A stretch of 64,000 bases of DNA from positions 124,001 to 188,000 of the forward strand of contig NZ_JPVO01000052.1 in assembly GCF_000772955.1 (NCBI RefSeq). The letters are read 5' to 3'. The translations under genes and the position numbers were made by a program. The notes beneath the pieces are model-generated. The model had not been told where the DNA came from, did not search any database, and worked only from the letters and a program-made list of their open reading frames with translations. The DNA comes from Ureibacillus sinduriensis BLB-1 = JCM 15800 (GTDB lineage Bacteria > Bacillota > Bacilli > Bacillales_A > Planococcaceae). Of this stretch, positions 34,506 through 43,132 are shown one piece after another; the first letter of the stretch is position 1; each line of letters starts with the position of its first letter.

Positions 34506-35170
34506 GGTAGTATGTATCCTAATCCACGTCTCGTTTCGATACTTTCTTTCATCCCCACTCCATCAAGTTTTTTTCTGAGCCGCGTGACATTCACGGATAA
34601 ATTATTATCGTCAACGAATATGTCCGAGTTCCACATAAAGTCCATTAAGTCATCCCTCGATACGATTTTTCCTTTGTTTTTTATCAAGCAGGACAGTATT
34701 TTAAGTTCATTCTTCGTCAGCTCCACTGTCATCCCTTTAAAGGTCAGGGAACCGTTGGACAGATTAACTTTCAGATCATTGTATGCCAATATCTCTCCAT
34801 TATTGGATCCCTGGACTCTCCTTAGAATCGATTCAATTCTCGCCAAAAGAATTTGAGTATTATATGGTTTTGTAATAAAATCATCCGCACCGAGGTTCAT
34901 GCTCATCAGTTCGTCCATCTCGTTATCCCTGCTTGTCACTACTACAATAGGCACATCCGAGACTTTCCTGATTTCTCTGCATATATAATATCCATCAAAT
35001 ACAGGCAGGTTTATATCCAAGAGTATGAGATCCGGTTCTTCCCCTAGCGTTTCATTTATAATATTATCAAAGTCAGTTGGTGCAACAACGTCATAGCCAT
35101 ATCGAGTTAAGAACGTTTTAAGCTCTTCTCTTATCGTTTCCGTATCTTCTATAAGAATAATTTTGGACAT
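34502..35170 (-). CDS. BceR-like OmpR-family response regulator
   Basis: 222 residues: receiver with phospho-acceptor Asp52 (LILLDINLP) and Lys in ITKPYN, then a winged helix (NLSVNVTRLRKKLDGVG, RRGLGYIL) typical of BceR/YxdJ. GGGAG before the ATG. In the best-known cases it drives a BceAB peptide-antibiotic transporter; its target here must be elsewhere in the genome. Confidence 0.94.
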   Translation of the reverse strand: MSKIILIEDTETIREELKTFLTRYGYDVVAPTDFDNIINETLGEEPDLILLDINLPVFDGYYICREIRKVSDVPIVVVTSRDNEMDELMSMNLGADDFITKPYNTQILLARIESILRRVQGSNNGEILAYNDLKVNLSNGSLTFKGMTVELTKNELKILSCLIKNKGKIVSRDDLMDFMWNSDIFVDDNNLSVNVTRLRKKLDGVGMKESIETRRGLGYILP

Positions 35171-35527
35171 AGATTCACTCCCTATGTATATTCTTCATTT
35201 CTCTCTATATTAGAACTTAGCGTCAAAAATTTGATGGCAAAAGTTCTTTGTCTCTACTACTTATATCATGCTTGGCAGCTGGTTTTCAAACGTATGTACA
35301 TTCGAAATGAACCCCGAGCAGTTGCATAACCCCAATAACCATCAGATAAGACTATTCCATCTTTAAGTGGTTTATAAATTTAAAAAGCGTACCCCTAATT
35401 AAGAGGTACGACTGATTTGAAGTTGATTCGTTTAAAGCACTTAATTTTTAAGAAAGAATGGACTCGTTTTGTCCTATCAAAAAAGATGCCTAGTAATATG
35501 GGTTAAATTACAGAAGAATTATAATTT
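35171..35527. other. Intergenic stretch between BceR-like and GNAT genes
   Basis: No gene was seen. A CGTACCcCT / AGaGGTACG hairpin at 35389-35411 with CTTTTTAA on the minus strand is a probable terminator for the GNAT gene. The upstream part must contain the response-regulator promoter, but no clear hexamer pair was found. Confidence 0.5.
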
Positions 35528-36304
35528 CTACTTAAGAGTAGGTGACTGGCACCCATTGGAGTATGCGAGACAAATAAAACCAAGCTTTTCCAAAATCGGT
35601 CTACTCATTGGACTGGCATCAACAGTAAGGATAGGATGCCCCTTCTCAAATGCTTTTTGAGCACGAGCAGCTAATAGTTTTGTGTAGTAACCTTTTCCTC
35701 GGTACAACGGAAGCGTCGATCCTCCCCATAAGCTGGCAAATGACGAGTGCTTCTCCAAGTACATCCACGCAGCACTTACTAGCTGCCCATCTTCATAAAT
35801 TCCGTAAATGTATAGGGATTCAGGATTATTTCGTTTATCTCTCCACAGTCTTTCTCCAAGCTCAGCATGAGATTCATTCCAAATAGCGTCTTCCAAAACA
35901 ATAATATCCTGAATACCTTGTTCATTCGTAATTTCCTTTACACCGAGGAGTTGGCGATTAGTAAGCAGGGTGTGTTCATCATCTATCTTCATGACCATCA
36001 GTGCTTCCGGATCCCCAATTGTAAAACCCTCTTGCTCGAGAATTTCTTTCAGATTATCAGGCTTATCATAACTGTATACTTTCCATTCAAAATCCTGCTT
36101 AATGTCACTAAAATACGTTAACTCTTTTTTAATAATTTCCCTCGCATTTTCCGAGTTCACATTTGAATAGATTATGAATCCATTCTCACCAAACTGTGAA
36201 ACATGACGCACAACATTTTCCGTTTCCTCTCTTATGAAACCTTGTACTTGGGACTCATATCGAAGTTCTTTGTTGAAAAGTTGAATTAATTCATTTTTAT
36301 CCAT
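35528..36304 (-). CDS. GNAT-family N-acetyltransferase
   Basis: 258 residues. The C-terminal half is a GNAT fold with motif A near SLWGGSTLPLYRGKGYYTKL (the R-G-K-G-Y acetyl-CoA loop) and motif B RPILEKLGF. The N-terminal half is a second, degenerate GNAT-like region. The substrate is unknown. A weak G-rich ribosome site precedes the ATG. Stand-alone gene. Confidence 0.87.
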   Translation of the reverse strand: MDKNELIQLFNKELRYESQVQGFIREETENVVRHVSQFGENGFIIYSNVNSENAREIIKKELTYFSDIKQDFEWKVYSYDKPDNLKEILEQEGFTIGDPEALMVMKIDDEHTLLTNRQLLGVKEITNEQGIQDIIVLEDAIWNESHAELGERLWRDKRNNPESLYIYGIYEDGQLVSAAWMYLEKHSSFASLWGGSTLPLYRGKGYYTKLLAARAQKAFEKGHPILTVDASPMSRPILEKLGFICLAYSNGCQSPTLK

Positions 36305-36640
36305 GACATGCTCCTTTTTTTAGACGGTGTTGAAAGTTGTACTATTATTCCTTTAAATCGTGATTAGGCTCATTCTTTGTGTGAATCCTACCGACCTGTT
36401 GAAAAATTCCTCTCACAAGTAATGCGCACTTTTTCCTTCACCTTTTCTTTGTATGTTACAGTCATTTTCAAATTTCCGTAACCTTGCCGAAAATACTAAT
36501 TAACATAACAAGCGTGCAAAAATTTATTTGAAAAATCCTATAGAAATCAAAATTTTTATATTATTTGAACTCCTGAATCGTTAAGTATATTTGTTCTTGT
36601 AGGTCAATCCAGTGTATCGAAATAATCGCGCTTCAACATA
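36305..36640. other. Intergenic stretch, nothing found
   Basis: AT-rich sequence with no reading frame, hairpin or promoter that I can support. Confidence 0.5.
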
Positions 36641-37531
36641 TCATTCCAATTTTGACAGCTCTTCAGTAGTGACTTTTCTTTGCTGCATCAAAAATAAAAA
36701 CACTCCCGATAAAACAACCGCTCCCCCGATAATCTGCAAGGCCATCACACGTTCACCCAGAAGGATTACCGCCAGGATTGTTGCCCCGATCGGTTCGCCT
36801 AAAATGCTCATCGACACCGTTGTCGTGTTGATATAATTCAATAAATAGTTATAGATGACATGGGCCATCGTTGGGAAAATCGCCAATAACAAGAAAATGC
36901 CCCATTCCCGTGTATCATAGCCAACAATAGGTGTACCTGCAAAGAGGTTGTACACCGTTAATGTAATTCCTGCAAAAAAGAAAACACTGAAACTGTAGAT
37001 CCAATGCGAAATCTTTTTCACATTGTTCTGGCCAATGAGCAAATACCCCACGACTGCGATGACGCTTAAAAAAGATAAAATATCTCCAATAATCATCGAC
37101 TTGCTATTCAACCCAAAGTCCCCCCAACCAACCATAACGACACCGACCATCGAAACCCCTATCGTCAATAAGGCAAAAATATTCGTTCTTTCTTTAAAAA
37201 CAAGAAATCCCCCTATAAGAGCAATGATTGGCTGTAATGTAAGTATGATTGTCGAACTGGCCACGGTTGTTAGTTTCAAAGATTCAAACCACAATGCAAA
37301 ATGAAGGGCTAGAAACACACCGGAGATGAATAAAAATAGCCAATCCTTTTTAGTTAGTTTCATAAATTCTCTTCTTTTCACGACTATTACGGGCAATAAC
37401 AAAACGCATGCCAAAAACATGCGGTACATACTTATTACAGTTGCTGGTGCTTCCGACCATTTTACAAAAATCGCTGCAAATGATATAGCGATTATCGAAA
37501 TTGTAAGTAATAATCCGACTGGTTTTTTCAT
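36641..37531 (-). CDS. EamA/DMT-family transporter
   Basis: 296 residues forming two five-helix EamA repeats, with the usual FAAIFVKWSEAPATVISMYR at the start and the repeat signature SILGEPIGATILAVILLGE in the second half. Drug/metabolite exporters of this type move amino acids or small metabolites; the substrate is not evident. No partner genes. Confidence 0.92.
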   Translation of the reverse strand: MKKPVGLLLTISIIAISFAAIFVKWSEAPATVISMYRMFLACVLLLPVIVVKRREFMKLTKKDWLFLFISGVFLALHFALWFESLKLTTVASSTIILTLQPIIALIGGFLVFKERTNIFALLTIGVSMVGVVMVGWGDFGLNSKSMIIGDILSFLSVIAVVGYLLIGQNNVKKISHWIYSFSVFFFAGITLTVYNLFAGTPIVGYDTREWGIFLLLAIFPTMAHVIYNYLLNYINTTTVSMSILGEPIGATILAVILLGERVMALQIIGGAVVLSGVFLFLMQQRKVTTEELSKLE

Positions 37532-37713
37532 ACTTTCCTCCTTTTTAACTTATGGTATTGCCTTTAAATTTTGCGTTCTTTAAACAGATTTGTGTAAGCC
37601 CGCGTCAAATTTCTTTCAGTAACTTTATCAAGCATCAAATACTTTTTGCTATATGTATGCCTTTTTTTACTATTACTCGAAGTTGCTTCCGTATAAGTAA
37701 TTTATCACCCATC

Positions 37714-37741
37714 AAAAAAGCACCTTCAATAAAGAAGGCGC
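37714..37741 (-). terminator. Terminator of the aldo/keto reductase gene
   Basis: GCGCCTTC-tttatt-GAAGGTGC (one G-U pair) followed by six T on the minus strand. Confidence 0.9.
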
Positions 37742-37751
37742 CCGTAAATAA

Positions 37752-38576
37752 TTATTGGTTATACGCATCATCCGGGTTTAATGCTGTGCGGTGACCTGTG
37801 TTTAAAGCGGTGATTGCTGAGACTTCATTGCTTTGCAGGCTAAAGTCAAAGATATTGAAATTTTCTGCTATGCGTTCAGGTGTGGATGATTTTGGAATGA
37901 CGATATTGCCGATTTCCAATTGCCAGCGCAAGATGATTTGAGCCGGAGTTTTTTCATACTTGTCCGCCAATTTTTTCACAACCGGGTGCGTGAACAAGAT
38001 GCCTGTACCAAGTGGTGCCCAAGCTGTAATCACGATATTTTCTTTTGCACAAAACTCACGCAGCGCATCCTGTGATAAAGATGGATGAAGTTCGATTTGG
38101 TTGACCATAGGTTTAACTGAGCACTCTTTATACAGCTGCTCGAAGTGATGTTCGTGGAAATTGGAAACCCCCGGTACGCGAATCAGTTTTTCTTCATATA
38201 GGCGCTCGATCGCTTTATATGTTTCCACCAATGTCGGCTTTGGCCAATGCACTAAGTATAAGTCCACATATTCCAAATCTAGTTTTTTCAAGGAAGTTTC
38301 AAAGGCTTTTAATGTACTGTCGTAACCTTGGTCTGTATTCCATACTTTTGTAGTAATAAATAAATCCTCGCGAGGAATTCCAGAATCTTTGATCGCCCTG
38401 CCGACTGCTTCTTCGTTTTCATAAATGGCTGCTGTATCAATCGCACGATAGCCTGCTTCCAATGCATCCACCACACCTCGATAAGCAAGTTCGTGGTCTT
38501 TCATCCGGAATGTACCATAACCGACACGCGGCATTTCAACACCATTAGCAAGAGTAATTGACTTCGAAATCGTCAT
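37752..38576 (-). CDS. Aldo/keto reductase (AKR5, YvgN/YtbE-like)
   Basis: 274 residues with the AKR barrel and complete catalytic tetrad Asp47, Tyr52, Lys77 and His110 (AIDTAAIY, ITTKVW, LYLVHWPKP). C-terminal IVIPKSSTPERI binds NADPH phosphate. B. subtilis relatives reduce methylglyoxal and other reactive aldehydes. Transcription is from a promoter with a perfect palindrome in its spacer, so the gene should be tightly repressed and inducible. It lies next to, but is separately terminated from, the esterase-monooxygenase pair. Confidence 0.94.
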   Translation of the reverse strand: MTISKSITLANGVEMPRVGYGTFRMKDHELAYRGVVDALEAGYRAIDTAAIYENEEAVGRAIKDSGIPREDLFITTKVWNTDQGYDSTLKAFETSLKKLDLEYVDLYLVHWPKPTLVETYKAIERLYEEKLIRVPGVSNFHEHHFEQLYKECSVKPMVNQIELHPSLSQDALREFCAKENIVITAWAPLGTGILFTHPVVKKLADKYEKTPAQIILRWQLEIGNIVIPKSSTPERIAENFNIFDFSLQSNEVSAITALNTGHRTALNPDDAYNQ

Positions 38577-38627
38577 TCTACATTTCCCCTTTATTATTAT
38601 TTCGATAATAGAATTAATTACATTTAA

Positions 38628-38656
38628 ACTTTACCGAAAATTCGGTAAAAATTCAA
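38628..38656 (-). promoter_or_regulatory. Aldo/keto reductase promoter with palindromic operator
   Basis: Minus-strand TTGAAT (38656-38651), 17 bases, TAAAGT (38633-38628). TTTACCGAAAATTCGGTAAA at 38630-38649 is a perfect palindrome with nine-base arms filling the spacer, as expected for a repressor site. The cognate regulator (TetR-, MarR- or HxlR-like) is not encoded nearby. Confidence 0.78.
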
Positions 38657-38728
38657 AGAATTTATACTCAATTTGCGCACAAAATTTTCAGGTTATTTTT
38701 TGAAATATGGGAGTCACCAAGCTAATGG

Positions 38729-38755
38729 AAAAAGGGCTGCCATTACAAGCAACCC
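38729..38755 (-). terminator. Terminator of the monooxygenase-esterase operon
   Basis: GGGTTGC-ttgtaatg-GCAGCCC stem followed by five T on the minus strand. Confidence 0.85.
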
Positions 38756-38787
38756 TCCCAACCTGGTGAAAAATCTACTATTCTATA

Positions 38788-39744
38788 TCATTTTGAAGAT
38801 ACGGAACTTGTACGGTTCAATGCGTATTTTACCGCATTGACGTACTCTTGATTTGTGCGCTTACTAATTTCCGCTTCAGGGTTAACAATCTCATAAGCAT
38901 GATAGCCACCAGGGTAAAGATGGAATTCCACATCGACACCCGCTTGTGCAAGTTTGGTTACATATGTCAGCGTTTCGTCGCGGAATGCATCAAGCTGGCC
39001 TACACAAGTATACGTAAATGGCAAGTTTTGAAGTTCCTCGACTGTCGCTCTGGCCGGAGCCGCATAAATTGGCACATCGTCTTTCCCATTTTCGCCATTT
39101 AAATAGAAAGACCATCCTTTTTCATTTAAATCATGGTTCCAAATATAATTTCCCCTGATTTCGAAACTCGATGGTGTATTATTTCGATCATCAATCATTG
39201 GATATAAAGGCATTTGGAAGCAAATTTCCGGTCCTTTGCGGTCTCTTGCAAGAAGCGACAATCCAGCTGTTAAACCACCACCGGCACTCAATCCTGCAAC
39301 TCCGATTCGATTCGCATCGACACCGAAGTCCTTCGCATTATCCGCAAACCATTTCAGGGCTGCATAGCAATCTTCCAGTGGTGCTGGGTATGGATGTTCC
39401 GGCACCAATCGATAGTCGACGGATACGACTACACACCCGGCTTCATTCACAAACTGCTGACATAATGCATCGTTTTCTTCAGGAGACCCTAAGACATAGC
39501 CACCGCCATGAATCCATAAAAGACCAGCCAATTCTTCCGATTTTGAAACAGGTTCATAGATTCGTAGACGTAAATCATTGCCATCCGGGCCTTCAATTAT
39601 TTTATCGTTAATCGCAATATTCGGATCTTGTGGAGCCAAAGGTGCTTGTGCTGCAGCTGCACGTGCTGCCTCATAATTATCTAAATCTAGTGGCGGAAAT
39701 AAGTCCAACATCTCAACAATCTCTGGATTCACACGGTTTTTCAT
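38788..39744 (-). CDS. Alpha/beta-hydrolase, HSL-family esterase
   Basis: 318 residues. Oxyanion-hole motif HGGG at 79-82, nucleophile Ser153 in GLSAGG, Asp252 and His282 complete the triad. This is the hormone-sensitive-lipase (family IV) arrangement. It is 61 bases downstream of the monooxygenase gene on the same strand, so it probably hydrolyses the ester or lactone that the monooxygenase makes. Cytoplasmic; no signal peptide. Confidence 0.92.
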   Translation of the reverse strand: MKNRVNPEIVEMLDLFPPLDLDNYEAARAAAAQAPLAPQDPNIAINDKIIEGPDGNDLRLRIYEPVSKSEELAGLLWIHGGGYVLGSPEENDALCQQFVNEAGCVVVSVDYRLVPEHPYPAPLEDCYAALKWFADNAKDFGVDANRIGVAGLSAGGGLTAGLSLLARDRKGPEICFQMPLYPMIDDRNNTPSSFEIRGNYIWNHDLNEKGWSFYLNGENGKDDVPIYAAPARATVEELQNLPFTYTCVGQLDAFRDETLTYVTKLAQAGVDVEFHLYPGGYHAYEIVNPEAEISKRTNQEYVNAVKYALNRTSSVSSK

Positions 39745-39805
39745 TATAAAATTCCCCCTTTGGATTTTAAAAAAGTATAAGCGATTTCCATTCTTCCTTT
39801 TACTT

Positions 39806-41431
39806 CTATTGAAGCACTACATTGGCTTGTGCTTTTTCAAACGAAAAGCCTTCATAATGGTTGTCGGCAACCTGATCACAAATTTGTTTATAGTTATTTA
39901 ATCCACCTACATAAATGACAAATCCACGTTGCGCCCCATCAATATTCGCCCCTGTGTACCAGGAATTTGTATGCGGGAAAAGGGTCGCGTTGGCTAGGTC
40001 ATCACATTGTCTTCCCCACTTCAGTTCCGATACTTTTTGAGCTTCGATTGTTTGCAGAGCATTTGTTTCCAAATATTCGATACAATGGTCGATCCAATCT
40101 ACATGCTGTTCAATCGCGGCCGGCATGTTCGTTAGGACGGAAGGGCTTTGTGGCCCAGTGATCATAAAGAAGTTCGGGAAGTTTTCCATTGTTAAGCCAA
40201 GATATGTTTTGACATCCCGACCCTCCCCCCACTTCTCCTGAATCGTTTGGCCGTCCCTTCCTTGAATATCAATTTTCAAAAGCGAGCCCGTCATTGCTTC
40301 ATAACCCGTTGCGTATATAATTACATCACACTCAATTGTTCCATCACTCAACTTCACGCCATCTTCCACAATGCCTTGAATTGGGTTTTCTTTTAATGAG
40401 ACCAGATTTACATGCTCCTCATTAAAAATTTCATAGAAGTTCGTTCCGATAATCAATCGCTTTGTCGTAATATAGTAATCTGGATGAAGAAGCTGGGCTT
40501 TTTCAGGATTTTCAATGATTTCGTCAATTTTATCGCGGACATATTGGGAAACAACAAAGTTCGTCTCCTTATTTATGCCTGTATCCGTATAAACGGAACC
40601 TAGTGCAAGACCACCCGTATCCCAAACGTAGTCAAGGGTCTCTTTTTGTTGCTGTGCAGTAAATTCAGTAGCCGATTTTCCGGTAGTATACATGCTGATG
40701 CCTCCGGGTGTTGTTGAAAAAGAATCACGGATTTCCGCATAGTTTGCGATTGCCTGATCCTGCTCCTCCTTACTTAACCTCTTATTCCGCGCTTCAGCGA
40801 CATAGTGAGGGGTACGCATTAAGAGCGTAAGTTCCTTTGCTTCTTTTGCAATCTCGGGCATTGCTTGTACTCCACTCGAGCCATTCCCGATAATGACCAC
40901 CCGTTTCCCGGTAAAATCCACTTTTTCATGCGGCCAACGCCCCGTATGATACTGCTCACCCTTGAACGTTTCAGTACCTTCAAATGGCGGTATATTCGTC
41001 GTCGATAAACACCCGACCCCACTGATGAAGTATTTCGCTGTGAAGGTTTCATTGCTGTCGGTTTCAATCTCCCATTGCTTTCGTTCATTATTGAATTTTG
41101 CTTTATTAACCCGTGTTTTAAATTGTATATTCGGCCGTAAATCCAGCTCGTCCGCCACGAAATTCAAATATTCCAATATTTCAGGCTGTGATGCATAGCG
41201 ATCCTTCCAGCGCCATTTTTTATACAGTTCCTCTGAGAATGTGAAGTTGTAGAAAATTGAGTCGGAATCACACTTCGCCCCTGGATAGCGGCTCCAATAC
41301 CATACGCCTCCGACACCATCCGCAGCTTCAATGACTTTTACCGATAACCCGCGTTGTCGTAGCCTATGCAACATATAAAGCCCTGCAAAACCTGCACCAA
41401 TCACAACTGCATCAAATTGCTTTTCTCCCAT
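39806..41431 (-). CDS. Baeyer-Villiger flavin monooxygenase
   Basis: 541 residues. FAD motif GAGFAG (12-17), NADPH motif GNGSSG (182-187) and, between them, FKGEQYHTGRWP (156-167), which fits the Baeyer-Villiger fingerprint FxGxxxHxxxW[PD]. The enzyme would insert oxygen next to a ketone to give an ester or lactone, using NADPH and O2. Length and motif order match cyclohexanone-type enzymes. First gene of a two-gene operon with an esterase. A cre-like site and a divergent GAF-LuxR regulator lie upstream. The natural ketone is unknown. Confidence 0.93.
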   Translation of the reverse strand: MGEKQFDAVVIGAGFAGLYMLHRLRQRGLSVKVIEAADGVGGVWYWSRYPGAKCDSDSIFYNFTFSEELYKKWRWKDRYASQPEILEYLNFVADELDLRPNIQFKTRVNKAKFNNERKQWEIETDSNETFTAKYFISGVGCLSTTNIPPFEGTETFKGEQYHTGRWPHEKVDFTGKRVVIIGNGSSGVQAMPEIAKEAKELTLLMRTPHYVAEARNKRLSKEEQDQAIANYAEIRDSFSTTPGGISMYTTGKSATEFTAQQQKETLDYVWDTGGLALGSVYTDTGINKETNFVVSQYVRDKIDEIIENPEKAQLLHPDYYITTKRLIIGTNFYEIFNEEHVNLVSLKENPIQGIVEDGVKLSDGTIECDVIIYATGYEAMTGSLLKIDIQGRDGQTIQEKWGEGRDVKTYLGLTMENFPNFFMITGPQSPSVLTNMPAAIEQHVDWIDHCIEYLETNALQTIEAQKVSELKWGRQCDDLANATLFPHTNSWYTGANIDGAQRGFVIYVGGLNNYKQICDQVADNHYEGFSFEKAQANVVLQ

Positions 41432-41499
41432 AATATTCCCCCTTGTATGTTCGAAAGATTTGTAGGTACTGTTTCAAAAACTGATACTGATCGCCTGCG

Positions 41500-41513
41500 T
41501 TAAAACGCTTACA
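41500..41513. promoter_or_regulatory. Candidate cre (CcpA) site, monooxygenase operon
   Basis: TTAAAACGCTTACA matches TGWAANCGNTNWCA at 13 of 14, about 70 bases upstream of the monooxygenase start. It overlaps the small palindrome GCGTT-aa-AACGC. Confidence 0.6.
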
Positions 41514-41700
41514 TTTTTTGACATCCTTTCATCTACTGGAATTACAGACTTTCGTATGCAATATCATCTTATCAACTATCAATCATCTACAACATTCCTA
41601 CTTTTAGCTATTTTTCCTACCATAATCGGGTCAATTTTTTTAGGAAGATTACTACTTTTTAATAGATGCCAATCATATAAATAATAAAGGAGTGATAGAT

Positions 41701-42390
41701 ATGCAAAAACTTGCACGGGGCTTGGAAGATAAATTAGCGAATTGTATTCATTTACAAACTCAGGAAGAAAAAATATGCCAAATTCTTCATGCGTTGGACG
41801 AACTGTCAATCTGTGATAAAACTTCTTTTTTCCGATACAGTCCCATCGGCTATGTGGGGGAAGGTGTCGCCGCCATGCAAGATGGGCAACTTCAATCCAT
41901 TTCCTATATTCGGGATGATATCCGCTCTTTGCCGATCGTGAAAACAGCCGTGGAGAAACGTAAAACGACTTACCATGAAGGAAAAGACATCATTACCCTC
42001 ATATCGAGCCGTTATCACCGCACCGAACCATTAAAAGCCTTGCTGGTTATACCCATCACTGTCAATAATATGACCATTGCTTATTTATGTTGTGAATTTA
42101 CGAAAAATAGTGTTCGATTTAGCGAACAGGAATTGGACCAGTTTACCATTTTTGGACAATCAGCAGGTGAACTGTTCATCCAACCGCAAATAAATGCTCA
42201 CCCAAAACTGAGCCCTCGCGAAAACCAAGTTTTGAGAGCGCTTGCAAATGGAATGTCCACAAAGGAATTAACATCGCTTCTCTCTTTAAGCGAAGCGACT
42301 GTAAAACAATATATTAAATCCGTACTGATTAAATTGGATGCGAAAAATCGTGCCCATGCCGTGTCGATTTATCTTGGGCAAATGCTATAA
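41701..42390 (+). CDS. GAF-LuxR transcriptional regulator
   Basis: 229 residues. A GAF-like sensory region (about 20-155) precedes a LuxR-type HTH (LSPRENQVLRALANGMSTKEL, LSEATVKQYIKSVLIKLDAK). ATG at 41701 with AAAGGAG eight bases upstream. Divergent from the monooxygenase-esterase operon, which it probably activates in response to a small ligand. No receiver domain, so it is not a two-component regulator. Confidence 0.9.
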   Translation: MQKLARGLEDKLANCIHLQTQEEKICQILHALDELSICDKTSFFRYSPIGYVGEGVAAMQDGQLQSISYIRDDIRSLPIVKTAVEKRKTTYHEGKDIITLISSRYHRTEPLKALLVIPITVNNMTIAYLCCEFTKNSVRFSEQELDQFTIFGQSAGELFIQPQINAHPKLSPRENQVLRALANGMSTKELTSLLSLSEATVKQYIKSVLIKLDAKNRAHAVSIYLGQML

Positions 42391-42400
42391 GGGGACAAAT

Positions 42401-42446
42401 AAAAAGGATATTGCTCAAGGGGCTTAGTCCTGGCGATATCCTTTTT
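42401..42446. terminator. Shared terminator of luxR-like gene and uronate operon (GGATATTGC family)
   Basis: AAAAAGGATATTGC / GCGATATCCTTTTT arms; works in both directions between converging genes. Resembles hairpins at 52551-52597 and 63411-63454. Confidence 0.87.
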
Positions 42447-42502
42447 GAGGTATGCATAATGCTTTTCTATTATTCAATTAAACTTTAAGGGGATCAATAA
42501 AA

Positions 42503-43120
42503 TTACTGCAGGCTTTTGTCCCACGCAATGGCTTCATTTGTGATGGCTTCCCAATTTCTTGATTGAAGCCACTCTTTTTTGATCAGGTCACTGCCTGCTC
42601 CAACAATAGCGGCTCCCGCCTCTAAATAGGATCTAGCCGTTTCCAGGTTAATGCCGCCTGTAGTCATTATCTGGATGTGTGCCAATGGACCTTTTACATC
42701 CTTTATAAACTTCGTTCCGAGAGATGATGCCGGGAAAAGCTTGATCATTTCAGCTCCTGCACTGTATGCTGTTTGCATTTCGGTCGGTGTAAAAACACCG
42801 GGGATTACTGGAATATTATGTTCCATACATATTTTGACAACATCCACATTCAAAGATGGCGAAACGATAAATTCAGCACCTGATGCGATTGCTTTTTCAC
42901 AATCTTCCATTGTTAAAACGGTTCCTGCCCCCACTAATAAGTCTCCACCATTTTGTTGCTTTACATCCCGAATCATCTCGGAAGCATGATCGGAATCCAT
43001 TGTAATCTCGACAGCTTTTATGCCCCCATCCTTCAATGCTTTCACAAGTTCTTGGCATAGCTCGTAGGGTACTTTCCGTAAAACTGGTATTAACCGAATA
43101 CCTTGTAATTTATTGTACAT
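42503..43120 (-). CDS. eda: KDPG/KHG aldolase (Eda)
   Basis: 205 residues with Schiff-base Lys127 (EMIKLFPAS) and catalytic Glu38 (AVEITM), in a class I KDPG aldolase fold. Cleaves 2-keto-3-deoxy-6-phosphogluconate to pyruvate and glyceraldehyde-3-phosphate. Last gene of the uronate operon, 12 bases after kdgK. A slightly short N-terminus compared with E. coli Eda but complete. Confidence 0.96.
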   Translation of the reverse strand: MYNKLQGIRLIPVLRKVPYELCQELVKALKDGGIKAVEITMDSDHASEMIRDVKQQNGGDLLVGAGTVLTMEDCEKAIASGAEFIVSPSLNVDVVKICMEHNIPVIPGVFTPTEMQTAYSAGAEMIKLFPASSLGTKFIKDVKGPLAHIQIMTTGGINLETARSYLEAGAAIVGAGSDLIKKEWLQSRNWEAITNEAIAWDKSLQ

Positions 43121-43132
43121 TGCCTCATCTTC

